DNA of 64,000 nucleotides from Candidatus Sulfotelmatobacter sp. (lineage in GTDB: Bacteria; Vulcanimicrobiota; Vulcanimicrobiia; Vulcanimicrobiales; Vulcanimicrobiaceae), in contig DATJRY010000017.1 of the NCBI GenBank assembly GCA_035504415.1, forward strand, positions 62,001 through 126,000, in the 5' to 3' direction. Shown piece by piece: positions 44,919 through 54,035 of the stretch. The notes beneath the pieces were generated by a model. The model saw only the letters and a program-made list of their open reading frames with translations, did not search any database and was not told where the DNA came from. Numbering within the stretch: the first letter of the stretch is position 1; each line of letters opens with the position of its first letter. The position numbers and the translations under genes were made by a program.

Positions 44919-45371
44919 GTGACGAACGATCTGGACGAGGTGAGTGCGGAGGTCGGGCGTCTGTACCCCGCGGTCTATCATCGCTTCCACGTCTCGAAGC
45001 AGCGTCTGCCGGGATCCGATCTGACGCCGCGCATGCTGTGGATCATGCAGCATCTCGCGTCGGTCGGGCCGTCGACGCTCGGCGAGCTGGCGGAAGCGTC
45101 GGGCACGAAGAAGTCGACCGCGACCGAACTGGTCGACCGGCTCGAGGCGAAGGGCTACGTGGCACGGATGCGCGACGATCGCGATGCACGTCGCGTCTTC
45201 GTCGGGCTGACCGTCGAGGGCGAACGTCGCGCGAAGCGCGCGCCGAGCGTCCTCGAGGAAGATTCGCTGCGCGCGGCGCTCGCGCGCATGACGCCGGACG
45301 ATCGCGAAGCGCTCGTCCGAGGGATGCGCGCGCTCGTGCGCGCCGGTGAGGAGAACGACGATGCACTGTGA
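44919..45371 (+). CDS. MarR-family transcriptional regulator
   Basis: This 150-residue winged-helix protein has LGELAEASGTKKSTATELVDRLEAKGYV (recognition helix region, about 48-75) followed by the wing RDDRDARRVFVGLTVEGE. MarR proteins repress nearby genes and respond to phenolics, oxidants or lipids. GTG 44919 has AAGG 6 bases upstream. Its end overlaps the zinc-ribbon gene by 11 bases, so it heads a run of four small genes. Confidence 0.9.
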   Translation: MTNDLDEVSAEVGRLYPAVYHRFHVSKQRLPGSDLTPRMLWIMQHLASVGPSTLGELAEASGTKKSTATELVDRLEAKGYVARMRDDRDARRVFVGLTVEGERRAKRAPSVLEEDSLRAALARMTPDDREALVRGMRALVRAGEENDDAL

Positions 45372-45615
45372 GAGCTGCGGCTACGCGATGAACGACGCTG
45401 AGGATCACGCCCCGGGCGACCCGCATAGCCGCCATTGCAAATACTGCAGCAAGCCGGACGGCACGCTGCAAGACTTCGCCGAGCGGTTCGAGCGCATGGT
45501 GCAGTGGGCGCTGCGGCAGGACGGTCTCGATCGACCGGCGGCGGAAGCGAAGACGAAGGCCTACATGCGCACGATGCCGCTCTGGAAAGACCATCCGGCA
45601 CTGGCCGAAGCGTAG
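45361..45615 (+). CDS. Small zinc-ribbon protein
   Basis: This 84-residue protein begins MHCESCGYAM, with Cys3 and Cys6, and a second CKYCSKPDG pair near residues 24-27, giving a four-cysteine zinc ribbon resembling the 'putative zinc ribbon' family (PF12674-like). A helical region ending in an acidic tail follows. GAGGAG 7 bases upstream of ATG 45361 decides the start over the GTG at 45346. It overlaps marR by 11 bases. The function is unknown; a redox or nucleic-acid-linked role is possible. Confidence 0.78.
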   Translation: MHCESCGYAMNDAEDHAPGDPHSRHCKYCSKPDGTLQDFAERFERMVQWALRQDGLDRPAAEAKTKAYMRTMPLWKDHPALAEA

Positions 45616-45623
45616 CGCGCACG

Positions 45624-46229
45624 ATGGGGCGTGAAGCGCGCTGCTATGCGCGCTGGGGAGAGCACGCCGGCGAGGTGACGGTTCAGATCGAACCGCCGGA
45701 CCTGATCGCGCGCGGCGCGTTTCGCGTTCGTGCGCCGTTGGCTACGCTCGTCGGCGTTCGCGCCGAGAACGGGACGGTGCGCTGCTCCACGGCAGGCGAG
45801 GAGATCGTGCTCGATCTCGGCGCGACCCTCGCACCGCGCTGGGCGGCGGCGCTCGTCGCCGCGCCGCCCTCGCTTGCGAAGAAGCTCAGCGTCGGACCGA
45901 CGACGCGCGTGTGGGTCAGCGGAGACATCGACGACGACGAGCTGGCGAGCGCGCTCGACGGGGTGCCCCGCGCTGCGCGAGCGTCGGCTGCCGAGATGCT
46001 GATCGTGCGCACCGACGATGCGGGCGCCCTACGCACCGCGCTCGGCAAGGCCGGCCCCGCACTCGCCGCCGGCGTGGCCCTATGGGTCGTCTACGTGAAG
46101 GGCAAGAACGCGCCGCTCGGAGAGACCGCCGTTCGAGCGATGCTGCGCGGTGAAGGTCTGATCGACCGGAAAGTCGCAGCCGTGTCGGCGCGCCTGACTG
46201 CCCTGCAGTTCACGCGCCGCAAAGGCTAG
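45624..46229 (+). CDS. DUF3052-like protein
   Basis: In this 201-residue soluble protein, from about residue 85 the pattern matches DUF3052: LAKKLSVGPTTRVWVSG, then AEMLIVRTDDAGALRTAL, then LWVVYVKGKNAPLGE and a final VSARLTALQFTRRK. The first 80 residues are beta-rich and unassigned. ATG 45624 lies 8 bases after the zinc-ribbon stop. It is part of the MarR-headed cluster; the biochemical role is unknown. Confidence 0.65.
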   Translation: MGREARCYARWGEHAGEVTVQIEPPDLIARGAFRVRAPLATLVGVRAENGTVRCSTAGEEIVLDLGATLAPRWAAALVAAPPSLAKKLSVGPTTRVWVSGDIDDDELASALDGVPRAARASAAEMLIVRTDDAGALRTALGKAGPALAAGVALWVVYVKGKNAPLGETAVRAMLRGEGLIDRKVAAVSARLTALQFTRRKG

Positions 46230-46237
46230 GAGGAGCT

Positions 46238-46468
46238 ATGGCAACGAACGCCCCGAGCTTTGACGCCGACGTCAAGCCGCTGTTTCGTCAGAAGGATCGC
46301 GACTCGATGCTCAAAGCCTTCGATCTCTGGAGCTACAGCGACGTCAAGACGCACCAGGACGCGATCCTGGGCGCGGTCAAGGGCGGTACCATGCCGTGCG
46401 ACGGCGCGTGGCCGCCCGAGAAAGTCGCGATCGTTCAGAACTGGATCGCGGGCGGCTCGCAGCCCTAG
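46238..46468 (+). CDS. Conserved small protein of unknown function (FDADVKPLF / PCDGAWP type)
   Basis: This 76-residue protein has a strong AGGAGG site before ATG 46238. It has the look of a widely distributed small family with [26 protein letters not shown] and TMPCDGAWP motifs, a single cysteine and a helical fold. It recalls a heme-free mini c-type domain, but there is no CxxCH. Its TAG stop shares CTAG with the stop of the convergent acyl-CoA ligase. It is the last gene of the MarR cluster. Confidence 0.7.
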   Translation: MATNAPSFDADVKPLFRQKDRDSMLKAFDLWSYSDVKTHQDAILGAVKGGTMPCDGAWPPEKVAIVQNWIAGGSQP

Positions 46469-48123
46469 CCCGCTTCGCCCTCGGAGAACAGGCCCTCGTA
46501 GCGCGAGCGCAGCTCGCGCTTGAGGAACTTGCCGACGCCGGTGCGCGGGATGACGTCGAGGAACACGACGCGATCGGGCGTCTGCCACTTGGCGAGGCGT
46601 TCGAGCATCCACGCGCGCAACGTCTCCTCGTCGAGCTGCTGGCCTTCGCGCACGACGACGGCCGCGACCGGGCGCTCTTGCCACTTGGGGTGCGCGATGC
46701 CGAACACGGCGGCTTCCTTGATGGCGGGATGGCCCATGATCGTGTTCTCGACCTCGACCGACGAGATCCACTCGCCGCCCGACTTGATGAAGTCCTTGAC
46801 GCGGTCGACGATCTCGATGTAGCCGTACTCGTCGACGGTGACGACGTCGCCGGTGTGGAACCAGCCGTCGGGCTCGAACGCCGCTTTGGTGCCGGCCTCG
46901 TTGTGATAGTACGAACGCGTGACCGCGAAGCCGCGCACCCACAGCTCGCCGCGCGCGACGCCGTCCTGCGCGACGTCCTGGCCGTGCTCGTCGACGACGC
47001 GCCACTGCACGATCGGGTTGAAGCGGCCCTGTTTGTAGCGCTCGGCGTGCTGGCGCGCCGGATCGCCGTCGAGCAGCGAGTAGTCCGACGCCATCGTCCC
47101 GATCGGCGACATCTCGGTCATGCCCCACGCATGGGTGGCCGCGATGCCGAGCTGCTCGAGATCGTCCATCAGCGACTTGGGCATCGCGGAGCCGCCGATG
47201 ATGACCCGCTCGAGATCGGGCAGCCGCTTGTTCTGCGCGGTGAGCACGTCGCGGACGGCCATCCAGACCGTCGGCACGCCGGCCGAGATCGTCACCCGCT
47301 CGCGCTCGCACAGCTCGATCACGCCGGCCGGGTCCAGCCGTTCCATCGGCATGATGAAGTCGGCGCCGACCAGCAGCGCGACGAACGGCGTTCCCCAGGC
47401 GTTGACGTGGAACATCGGCACGATCGGCAACAGCCGGTCGCGTTCGCGGATCGCCATCGCGTCGGCCAGCCCGACCGCCATCGCGTGCAGGTACGTCGAA
47501 CGGTGCGAGAACAGCACGCCTTTCGGATCGCCGGTGGTGGCCGACGTGTAGCACAGCATCGCGGCCGCGCGCTCGTCGAGGTCGGGCCAGGCGTACGTGT
47601 CCGGTTCGGCGGCCAGCAGCGTTTCGTAGTCGAGCGCGCCCGGGAACGGCTCGGCGCAGGCGCCCATCTGCACGAACGTGCGGCTCGCGTCGGGCCGGTA
47701 GTCGTGACCGGCGCGCAGCGCCTTCGAGAGCGAGCCGTCGAAGAAGACGACGCGGTCCTCGGCGTGGTCGAGCACGAAGGCGATCTGGTCGGGGAAAAGC
47801 CGGATGTTGACCGTGTGCAGGACGGCACCGATCATCGGCACCGCATAGTACAGCTCCAGGTGCCGGTGTCCGTTCCAGGCGAACGACGCGACCCGGTCAC
47901 CCGGCCCGACGCCGAGCGTGCGCAGCGCGTTGGCGAGCTTCGCGACCCGGCGGCCGAACTCGGCGTAGGTGAAGTGCAGCACGTCGCCGCCCTCGCGCGT
48001 GATGATCTCCTTGCGCGGGTGATTGCGCATCGCGTGCTCGAAGATCGCGCGCACGCAGAGCGGCTGATCGGACATCGTCGACCCGAGCGTCGACGTGAGA
48101 ACCGGTGCGGAGAGCGTCGCCAT
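46465..48123 (-). CDS. Acyl-CoA ligase (medium/long-chain fatty-acid-CoA ligase, AMP-binding)
   Basis: This enzyme of about 552 residues has the adenylation motifs [16 protein letters not shown] (P-loop), [23 protein letters not shown] and [16 protein letters not shown], and the C-terminal catalytic Lys in [12 protein letters not shown]. The sequence type is that of bacterial long-chain ligases such as Thermus ttLC-FACS. ATG 48123 is preferred; GTG 48144 and an internal ATG (MSDQPL) are alternatives. It is the second fatty-acid ligase within 10 kb and lies outside the PadR operon. Confidence 0.9.
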   Translation of the reverse strand: MATLSAPVLTSTLGSTMSDQPLCVRAIFEHAMRNHPRKEIITREGGDVLHFTYAEFGRRVAKLANALRTLGVGPGDRVASFAWNGHRHLELYYAVPMIGAVLHTVNIRLFPDQIAFVLDHAEDRVVFFDGSLSKALRAGHDYRPDASRTFVQMGACAEPFPGALDYETLLAAEPDTYAWPDLDERAAAMLCYTSATTGDPKGVLFSHRSTYLHAMAVGLADAMAIRERDRLLPIVPMFHVNAWGTPFVALLVGADFIMPMERLDPAGVIELCERERVTISAGVPTVWMAVRDVLTAQNKRLPDLERVIIGGSAMPKSLMDDLEQLGIAATHAWGMTEMSPIGTMASDYSLLDGDPARQHAERYKQGRFNPIVQWRVVDEHGQDVAQDGVARGELWVRGFAVTRSYYHNEAGTKAAFEPDGWFHTGDVVTVDEYGYIEIVDRVKDFIKSGGEWISSVEVENTIMGHPAIKEAAVFGIAHPKWQERPVAAVVVREGQQLDEETLRAWMLERLAKWQTPDRVVFLDVIPRTGVGKFLKRELRSRYEGLFSEGEAG

Positions 48124-48169
48124 CCCGCTCGGTTGTCCGGTCACCCCGGAAATTTCCTTCGCGTGCGCC

Positions 48170-49036
48170 TCAGGCGCGCGGCGCCGGCTGGACCAGGGCG
48201 CGCAGGGCGCCCTCGAGCGCGGGATGGCGGAAGACGTAGCCGGCGGCTCTCGGCCGCTCGGGCAGGACGCGCTGGCCCTCGGTCACGATCGTGGCGCCCT
48301 CGCCGAGCAGTGCCTGCAGCGCAAAGGCCGGGACGGGCAGCAGGGTGGGCCGGTGCAGCACGCGGCCCAGCGTGTGGGTGAACTCGCGGTTGGTGACGGG
48401 CACCGGCGCGGTGGCGTTGAGCGGACCGGTCGCGGCGTCGAGCGCGAGCAGATAGATGCCGACCAAGTCGTCGACGTGAATCCACGAGTACCACTGCTCG
48501 CCGCTCGCCACCACGCCGCCCAGTCCGGCGCGGAAGACGGGCAGCAGCGGGGCCAGCGCGCCGCCATCGGTGCCCAGCACGAGCCCGGTGCGGACCAAGG
48601 CCACCCGCATGCCGAGCCCGGCCGCGCTCTGCGCGGTCGCTTCCCAGTCGACGCAGACGCGCGCCAGGAAGTCCTCGCCGGGCGGGCTCATCTCGGTGAA
48701 CGTCGCATCGCGGCTGGTCCCGTAGTACCCGATCGCCGACGCGCTCACGTACGTGCGCGGCCGCGTACGGGCGCGCGAGAGCGCGGCCAGATACGCGGCC
48801 GGAAGGTCGACCCGCGAACGCGCGATCTCGCGCTTGTGCGCCGCCGTCCAGCGCTGCGACACGGATGCCCCGGCGAGATTCACGACGGCGTCGCTGCCGG
48901 CGCTGGCGGCCGCCGCCGCGTCGGGATCCCGCAGCGAGACGGCGCCGACCTGATCGCCGCGCGCCTGCAGCGCGGCCGTCAAGTGACGGCCGATGAACCC
49001 GGAGCCGCCCAAAAGCGTGACCTTCACCACGCTCAC
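48170..49036 (-). CDS. TIGR01777-type NAD(P)-dependent epimerase-like protein (YfcH family)
   Basis: This 288-residue extended SDR protein has the cofactor motif GGSGFIGRHL (10-19), NLAGASVSQRWT, SASAIGYYGT with the Tyr region, RTGLVLG, and a C-terminal DUF1731 segment with VLPERPRAAGYVFRHP. This is diagnostic of the TIGR01777/SulA-like family of unknown reaction. GTG 49036 is used. It sits between an acyl-CoA ligase and an M28 peptidase on the same strand. Confidence 0.9.
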   Translation of the reverse strand: MSVVKVTLLGGSGFIGRHLTAALQARGDQVGAVSLRDPDAAAAASAGSDAVVNLAGASVSQRWTAAHKREIARSRVDLPAAYLAALSRARTRPRTYVSASAIGYYGTSRDATFTEMSPPGEDFLARVCVDWEATAQSAAGLGMRVALVRTGLVLGTDGGALAPLLPVFRAGLGGVVASGEQWYSWIHVDDLVGIYLLALDAATGPLNATAPVPVTNREFTHTLGRVLHRPTLLPVPAFALQALLGEGATIVTEGQRVLPERPRAAGYVFRHPALEGALRALVQPAPRA

Positions 49037-49061
49037 GACGCCGGGCCGACGGCGAGAGTTG

Positions 49062-51047
49062 CTACGGTTGCGTGAGCCGCAGGTCGTCGCGCGCGTGGTC
49101 GAGCGCCGCGACGGTGGCGGCGACGGCCTCGTCGAGCGCTTGCGCGGAGCCGCCGGCGTACGCGTCGGCGATGGCCGGATAGGCGACCGAGGCGTAGCCC
49201 GAGACGCCGTAGGCGACGCTGTCGACGATCTGCGCGGCTTCGAGCGTGCGCTCGTCGCCCGGGCCGCCGCCCAGCGCGATGGCGCCGTCCGCCCGCCGCG
49301 CCGCGCGACCGAACGCGTCGATGCTCTTGCGCAACGGCGCGAGGTCGATCGTGCGGCCGTCGGCCTGCGCGCGCGCTTCGAGCACGTCGACGCCGGCGCG
49401 CAAGCCGGCGAGATAACCGCCGAACGCGTACGGCACGACGTCGGCGTTCGCCAGCCGCATCGCCATCAGGCCGTACAGCTGCGCGTTGGCGCGGTGCAGC
49501 ACGAAGTACGGATCGCTCTGGTGCTCCGCGTACAGCGCGGTATCGTAGCTCGAGTGATATGGGCCGAAGGGGCCGTAGAAGCCCAGCTCGGCAACCGGGG
49601 TGCCGAAGCGATAGAGGAACGATTCGTGATCGCTGCCGCCGCCCGGCGTGCCGACGCGCATTCCGGTGCGCTGCAGGCTCCAGCGATCGGCGACGCTGGC
49701 GCGCTCGCGCGCCGGGTCGTGCACGGCGCGCGTCGTCTCGATCAGCGTCGGGCCGAGCGCGCCCACGGCGGTGGCGGCGAAGGCGGGCCCGGTGACGTCT
49801 TCGTCGGCGTTCAGGTACGCCACGCAGCCGTTGCGCAGCTCCGTCTCGTGCGCGCGCACGTAGGCGGCCGAGCCGAGCAGCCCGACCTCTTCGCCGTCCC
49901 AGAGCGCGATCACGATCGTGCGGACCGGACGAAGACCGCTCTTGGCGAGATAGCCCAAGCCGCGCGCGGTCTCGAGCAGCGAGGTCGTGCCGGCGCCGTT
50001 GTCGCCGACGCCCGCGACCCACGCGTCACGGTGCGCGCCGAGCACGACTTCTTCGCCCGGGCGCGTCCCGTGCAGCACGCCGATCGTGTTCCACAGCGTG
50101 CGCGTCTCGTGATTGAGCGTGACCGCGACGCGCACGTAGGCCGGACCCTTCGCGAGCGGGTACGGTGCGTCGAGCGCGCCGCCCCAGCCCGCCGGCCCGG
50201 CCGGCCCGTGCAGGCCGCGCAGCAGCGTCCGCGCGGCGTCGGCGCTGACCGGCAAGACCGGAATGCGAATCCCGGCGCCGAGCGAACCGCGCTGCACCGA
50301 CGCCGACGGGCGCCACGGTCCGTCGGGATAGGTCGCGCCGCGTCCGGCACCGTCGTCGGCGGGATCGTCGTAGAGGACGACCGCGCTCGCGCCCGCCGCT
50401 TGCGCGTTCTGCACCAGCTGGCCGCGGAACGCGGCGCCGTAGCGGATCAGCGCCACCGCACCGTGCACGTCGACGCCCGCCGCGCGCAGCACGGCGAAAT
50501 CGGCCGGCAAGCCGCGACCGGCGTAGACCAGGGGTCCGGTGACGTCGCCGTTGGCCGAACCGGCGTTGAACGGCAGGCCGGCGGCCGGATCGAGCGTCGC
50601 CGGATCGGCCGGCGTGCCGACCTCACGCAGCGCGAAGTCGGTCGGCGGCGTCCCCCGCGGTCCGATGAACACCGTCTCGCGCGGGCGGTACAGCCGCGCA
50701 TCCGCGTACATCTCGAGCACCAGCGAACGCGGCGTGTCGACGTGCGCGGTGAACGCTTCGAGGTGCGCGTCGAAACCGTACGATTGCAGCAGGTCGCGCG
50801 TCAGGACCGCGTACGCGTGATCGTTCTTGGTGCCGGCGTAGTGCGGGTGCAGCCCCAGCGCCTCGGCGGCGTCTTGCGCGCCCTGCGCGCTCGGCACGTC
50901 GAGGAAGAGTGCTTCGTCCATGCGCTCGTGGGCGAGCGCGACCGGGTCGAACCCGCGGATGGCGGGGACCGGAGCGGCACCGACGAGGAAAACGGCCGCT
51001 AGGAAAAGGCCTAGGGCGCGCGGGGACGGCACATGACCCGCTTGCAC
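49062..51047 (-). CDS. Secreted M28-family zinc peptidase (glutamate carboxypeptidase II-like)
   Basis: This protein of about 661 residues has an N-terminal signal segment (residues 9-30), a PA domain insert around GLPADFAVLRAAGVDVHGAVALIRYG, and an M28 catalytic core. Metal and active-site motifs are LGAHRDAWVAGVGDNGAG (His, Asp), WDGEEVGLLGS (catalytic Glu-Glu), YLNADE and YHSSYDT with the last zinc His. A dimerisation-like C-terminal domain follows. The architecture is that of GCPII/transferrin-receptor-like peptidases. It is expected to act outside the cytoplasm on small peptides. Confidence 0.9.
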   Translation of the reverse strand: MQAGHVPSPRALGLFLAAVFLVGAAPVPAIRGFDPVALAHERMDEALFLDVPSAQGAQDAAEALGLHPHYAGTKNDHAYAVLTRDLLQSYGFDAHLEAFTAHVDTPRSLVLEMYADARLYRPRETVFIGPRGTPPTDFALREVGTPADPATLDPAAGLPFNAGSANGDVTGPLVYAGRGLPADFAVLRAAGVDVHGAVALIRYGAAFRGQLVQNAQAAGASAVVLYDDPADDGAGRGATYPDGPWRPSASVQRGSLGAGIRIPVLPVSADAARTLLRGLHGPAGPAGWGGALDAPYPLAKGPAYVRVAVTLNHETRTLWNTIGVLHGTRPGEEVVLGAHRDAWVAGVGDNGAGTTSLLETARGLGYLAKSGLRPVRTIVIALWDGEEVGLLGSAAYVRAHETELRNGCVAYLNADEDVTGPAFAATAVGALGPTLIETTRAVHDPARERASVADRWSLQRTGMRVGTPGGGSDHESFLYRFGTPVAELGFYGPFGPYHSSYDTALYAEHQSDPYFVLHRANAQLYGLMAMRLANADVVPYAFGGYLAGLRAGVDVLEARAQADGRTIDLAPLRKSIDAFGRAARRADGAIALGGGPGDERTLEAAQIVDSVAYGVSGYASVAYPAIADAYAGGSAQALDEAVAATVAALDHARDDLRLTQP

Positions 51048-51121
51048 GCGCCCGGGTTGGCGACCTGCGCACGGCGCCCGCTCAGCGGAGCGATGCGACC
51101 GCGCGCACTGTCAGCCGAGGG

Positions 51122-51559
51122 TCAGCGCCAGTGGCGGCCCCAGCCGCCGCCCCACCCGAACCCGATGCCGATGGCGACCGGCGGGTAGTAATACGGGTAC
51201 GGGTACGGACCGTAGGCGTACGCGTAGGTGTACGGCGTGTCGATGACGTTGGCGTTGAACACGTTGCCGCCCGAGGTGCCGATGATCGTCACGGCCATGC
51301 CGGGACGCAGCGTCAACCCGGTCGGGTTGATGACCGTGCCTTGGTGCAGGCGCACGTTGTCGATGAAGCCGCGCTTGTCGTGGACCTGCAGGTTGTAGCC
51401 GCCGTCGAAGCTGACGACGCGACCCTGAATCTGCTCATCGTGGGAAGCGTACGACGGCTGCTCGGCATAGGAGGGAGCCTGTGCGCCGGCCGCCAGCGGG
51501 AGCGCGAGTGCCGCGCTCGCGACGAGGCCGGCGAGCAGCGCTCGCGCGATGTTGTTCAT
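51122..51559 (-). CDS. Small exported protein with Tyr/Pro- and Gly-rich tail
   Basis: This 145-residue protein has a signal peptide (1-26, ending AGAQA), then an OB-like or DUF5666-like beta region (GRVVSFDGGYNLQVHDKRGFIDNVRL, TLRPGMAVTIIG). A low-complexity tail contains YAYGPYPYPYYYPP followed by GFGWGGGWG. Similar small exported proteins are common in soil bacteria but have no assigned role. It stands alone between the M28 gene and the DUF2600 gene. Confidence 0.7.
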   Translation of the reverse strand: MNNIARALLAGLVASAALALPLAAGAQAPSYAEQPSYASHDEQIQGRVVSFDGGYNLQVHDKRGFIDNVRLHQGTVINPTGLTLRPGMAVTIIGTSGGNVFNANVIDTPYTYAYAYGPYPYPYYYPPVAIGIGFGWGGGWGRHWR

Positions 51560-51667
51560 GATACATACAATGGTACCACCGCCGCGAGGGTGCCGCTCTC
51601 AGCGTAGGTTGAGCATCTTCTCATCCGGCCTTCATGGAAGCGAGCGCTTCGCGTTGGTTGGTGCGCT

Positions 51668-52780
51668 TCAGGACAGAGCGCCGAGCAGCACGTCGCTCTC
51701 GCGGTCGAGCTGCTGCTCGAACACCTTGGGGTGGGTCAGGTAGAAGACGCACATCGCTTGCACGAGGAAGCGGTGCCGGGCGGCGCCGGCCAGGGTCCGT
51801 ACCCGGACCAGCGCCAGGCGCACGAGCGCGCCCAGCGCGGTGACGGCGTCCGCGCTGGACGGATAGCAGGCGACGAAGTTCAGCTCGCCGTGCTCGCGGT
51901 CTTCGGCCTGGTCGATGAAGTAGTCGAGCAGGATGTGCAGCGCCGAGACGCCGGGGAAGTACGCGCGCAGCGTCGCGTCGATCTCGGCCGGATCGAGCCG
52001 CGGGCGCGTGGCCAGCTCGATCAGCGCGAAGACCGGCAGCGAGGAACCGCAGGCCGCGGCGAACTCCCACCATGCCAAATCCGGGAAGCGCTCGCGGTTG
52101 CGCCCGTACCACGCGTCGCAGGCGTCCTCGCGCGTCCCGCTCGGCCCGTGCTTGAGCACCTGCAGCTCGGCGTAGTAGGCGCCCACCTCGGCCAGCCGTT
52201 CGCGCACGGCCGCGTAGCTCGGCAGCGCGCGCAGCTCGGCGCGCGCCGTCTCGACCAGTGCGAGCAAATAGCCGCCGTCGTCGCCGGCCGGGCCGGCGCG
52301 GTACCAGTCGCCCAACGGGCGACGGTCGTCGAGCGCGTCGAGCAGCGCGCCGTGCAGCGCCGCGAACGCCTCGGCGGAGACGTCCGGCACCCGGTCGCAC
52401 AGGTTGTCCAGGTAGTCGTAGATCGTCTCGAGCGCGGCGACCAGCGCGACGTAGCGGCGCGCGACGGCCCCGCGCAAGAACGTCGCCAAGATCGCGCCGC
52501 CGTGCACGTGGTAGGCCTTGAGGTCGATCGACGCCAGCGCCTGTTCGCGCAGCACCGGATCGGGGATCGCCGCGGCGCGCAGGCGGATGCGCGCCAGCTC
52601 GCGCCCGGCGCGCGGGATGACGACGGTCAAGAAACGCGCGGTCGCGAACCATCCGCGCGGACCGAGCGCGAGCAGCCGCACCAAACGCGAGCGCCGGCGG
52701 AACACGACCGTCAGGGTGCGCCGCACGTCGTGCCAGAGCGCGTCGGGGACGCGCCCGAGCCGCGGCGGCTCAGCGTCCAC
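51668..52780 (-). CDS. DUF2600 / tetraprenyl-beta-curcumene synthase-like protein
   Basis: This protein of about 370 residues has the class I terpene-synthase-like Asp-rich segments of the YtpB/DUF2600 family: IYDYLDNLCDRVPD near residue 136 and LHILLDYFIDQAEDREHGELNFV further on, plus the YYAELQVLKHGP segment. In Bacillus this family makes large C35 terpenes from heptaprenyl diphosphate; here the substrate is unknown. GTG 52780 overlaps the glcE stop by 11 bases; the frame is open further but would then overlap GlcE more deeply. It appears to be the third gene of the glcD-glcE transcript. Confidence 0.8.
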   Translation of the reverse strand: MDAEPPRLGRVPDALWHDVRRTLTVVFRRRSRLVRLLALGPRGWFATARFLTVVIPRAGRELARIRLRAAAIPDPVLREQALASIDLKAYHVHGGAILATFLRGAVARRYVALVAALETIYDYLDNLCDRVPDVSAEAFAALHGALLDALDDRRPLGDWYRAGPAGDDGGYLLALVETARAELRALPSYAAVRERLAEVGAYYAELQVLKHGPSGTREDACDAWYGRNRERFPDLAWWEFAAACGSSLPVFALIELATRPRLDPAEIDATLRAYFPGVSALHILLDYFIDQAEDREHGELNFVACYPSSADAVTALGALVRLALVRVRTLAGAARHRFLVQAMCVFYLTHPKVFEQQLDRESDVLLGALS

Positions 52781-54035
52781 CGAGAAACCGTCCCGGCGCC
52801 AGCGTGTCGTGCGGATCGAAGCGCGCTTTGATCGCGTGCATGGTGGCCAGCGCCGCCGGCGTCTCGCCCCACGCATCGACGGCGGCCCAGGCGTGCGGGT
52901 CGCCGGCGATCCGATGCGCGCGCCCGAGCGCGGCGCGCAACAGCGCGACGACCTCGGGCAGCTCGCCGTCGTGCGCCGCGCGCCAGGTCAGGCGCGCGAC
53001 GACGTCGCCGGTCGCCAGATCCGCCAGCGTCTCGAGCGCGAACCCGTCGGGGGCGCAGCTGCGGGCCCGTTCGGCGCGCAAGCTCGCGTCGGCCGGCAGG
53101 CCGCGCGCGACGAAGGTGACGCTGCGTTCGCGCGCCGCGACGTAGCCGTCGACGATCGTCTGGAACGCCTCGGCCGCGATACGGTCGTCGAGCACGCGCG
53201 TCTCGGCGACGCCGGCGGCACCCAGTGCGGAGCGGTAGTCGCGCAGCGCGCGGTCGACCAACGCTTCCGAGCCTTCGAACAGCGCGACGAGCAACGGGCG
53301 TCCTTCGCCGTCGGCGAGATGGCGCGGCGCGAACCCGGGGTCGAGCGTGAGCAGCGCGACCGGCTCGATCGCGCGCGTCTGCGCGTGCGCGACGACGCGT
53401 TCGCGCCCGTCGGGCTCGAACGGCGCCAGCGCCAAACGCCGCGCCGCCGGCGCGGTCAGCACTTTGAGGTTGATCCGCACCAGCGCGCCCAGCGTGCCCT
53501 GGGAGCCGACGTAGAGCTTGCCCAAATCGTAGCCGGTGACGTTCTTGACGACCATCCCGCCGCTGCTGGCGCAGGTTCCGTCGACCAGCGCGATCGTCGA
53601 GCCGATCACCAGATCGCGCGGGCGGCCGTAGGTCGCGCGGCGCGGCCCGGCCCAGCCGGCCGCCACGGTGCCGCCGACGGTCGCGCGCGCGGTCAGCGGC
53701 GCGTCGAACGGGACGAATTGGTCGTGCTCGCCGAGCAGCCGCGCCAGCGCCGCGAGCGTCATTCCCGCGCCAACGCCGGCGGTGAGATCGTGCGGATCGT
53801 AGGCGTGGACGGCATCCAGCCGGCGCGTGCGCAGCGCGACGTCGAAGCGGGCCGGCGGGTTCGCGCTGGCCAGCAACGTGCCGCCGCCTTCGATGACGAC
53901 CGCTTCGCCGGCGCTGGCCGCGCCGTGCAGTGCCGCCGCCGTCTCGGCGGCGTCGGCCGGCTCGATCGTGCGCGCCGGCTCCTGCTCGCCCAGTGTACCC
54001 GCGCCGCGCCGCGCTCGCGCGCCCTTCGCGATCAC
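52770..54035 (-). CDS. glcE: Glycolate oxidase FAD-binding subunit GlcE-like
   Basis: This 421-residue PCMH-type flavoprotein has VVIEGGGTLLASA, the FAD-contact region FVPFDAPLTARATVGGTVAAGWAGPRRATYG and SSGGMVVKNVTGYDLGKLYVGSQGTLG, the usual GlcE pattern. It works with GlcD to oxidise glycolate or another 2-hydroxy acid and feed electrons to the respiratory chain. GTG 54035 overlaps the glcD stop by 4 bases. No glcF follows. Confidence 0.9.
   Translation of the reverse strand: MIAKGARARRGAGTLGEQEPARTIEPADAAETAAALHGAASAGEAVVIEGGGTLLASANPPARFDVALRTRRLDAVHAYDPHDLTAGVGAGMTLAALARLLGEHDQFVPFDAPLTARATVGGTVAAGWAGPRRATYGRPRDLVIGSTIALVDGTCASSGGMVVKNVTGYDLGKLYVGSQGTLGALVRINLKVLTAPAARRLALAPFEPDGRERVVAHAQTRAIEPVALLTLDPGFAPRHLADGEGRPLLVALFEGSEALVDRALRDYRSALGAAGVAETRVLDDRIAAEAFQTIVDGYVAARERSVTFVARGLPADASLRAERARSCAPDGFALETLADLATGDVVARLTWRAAHDGELPEVVALLRAALGRAHRIAGDPHAWAAVDAWGETPAALATMHAIKARFDPHDTLAPGRFLGGR

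Noticed and set aside
46396-48381. 661-codon plus-strand open frame over the acyl-CoA ligase
   Set aside because: Antisense to a complete AMP-binding enzyme; product is charged and repetitive.
48993-51002. 669-codon plus-strand open frame over the M28 peptidase
   Set aside because: Antisense shadow; the minus-strand frame has a signal peptide and all M28 metal motifs.
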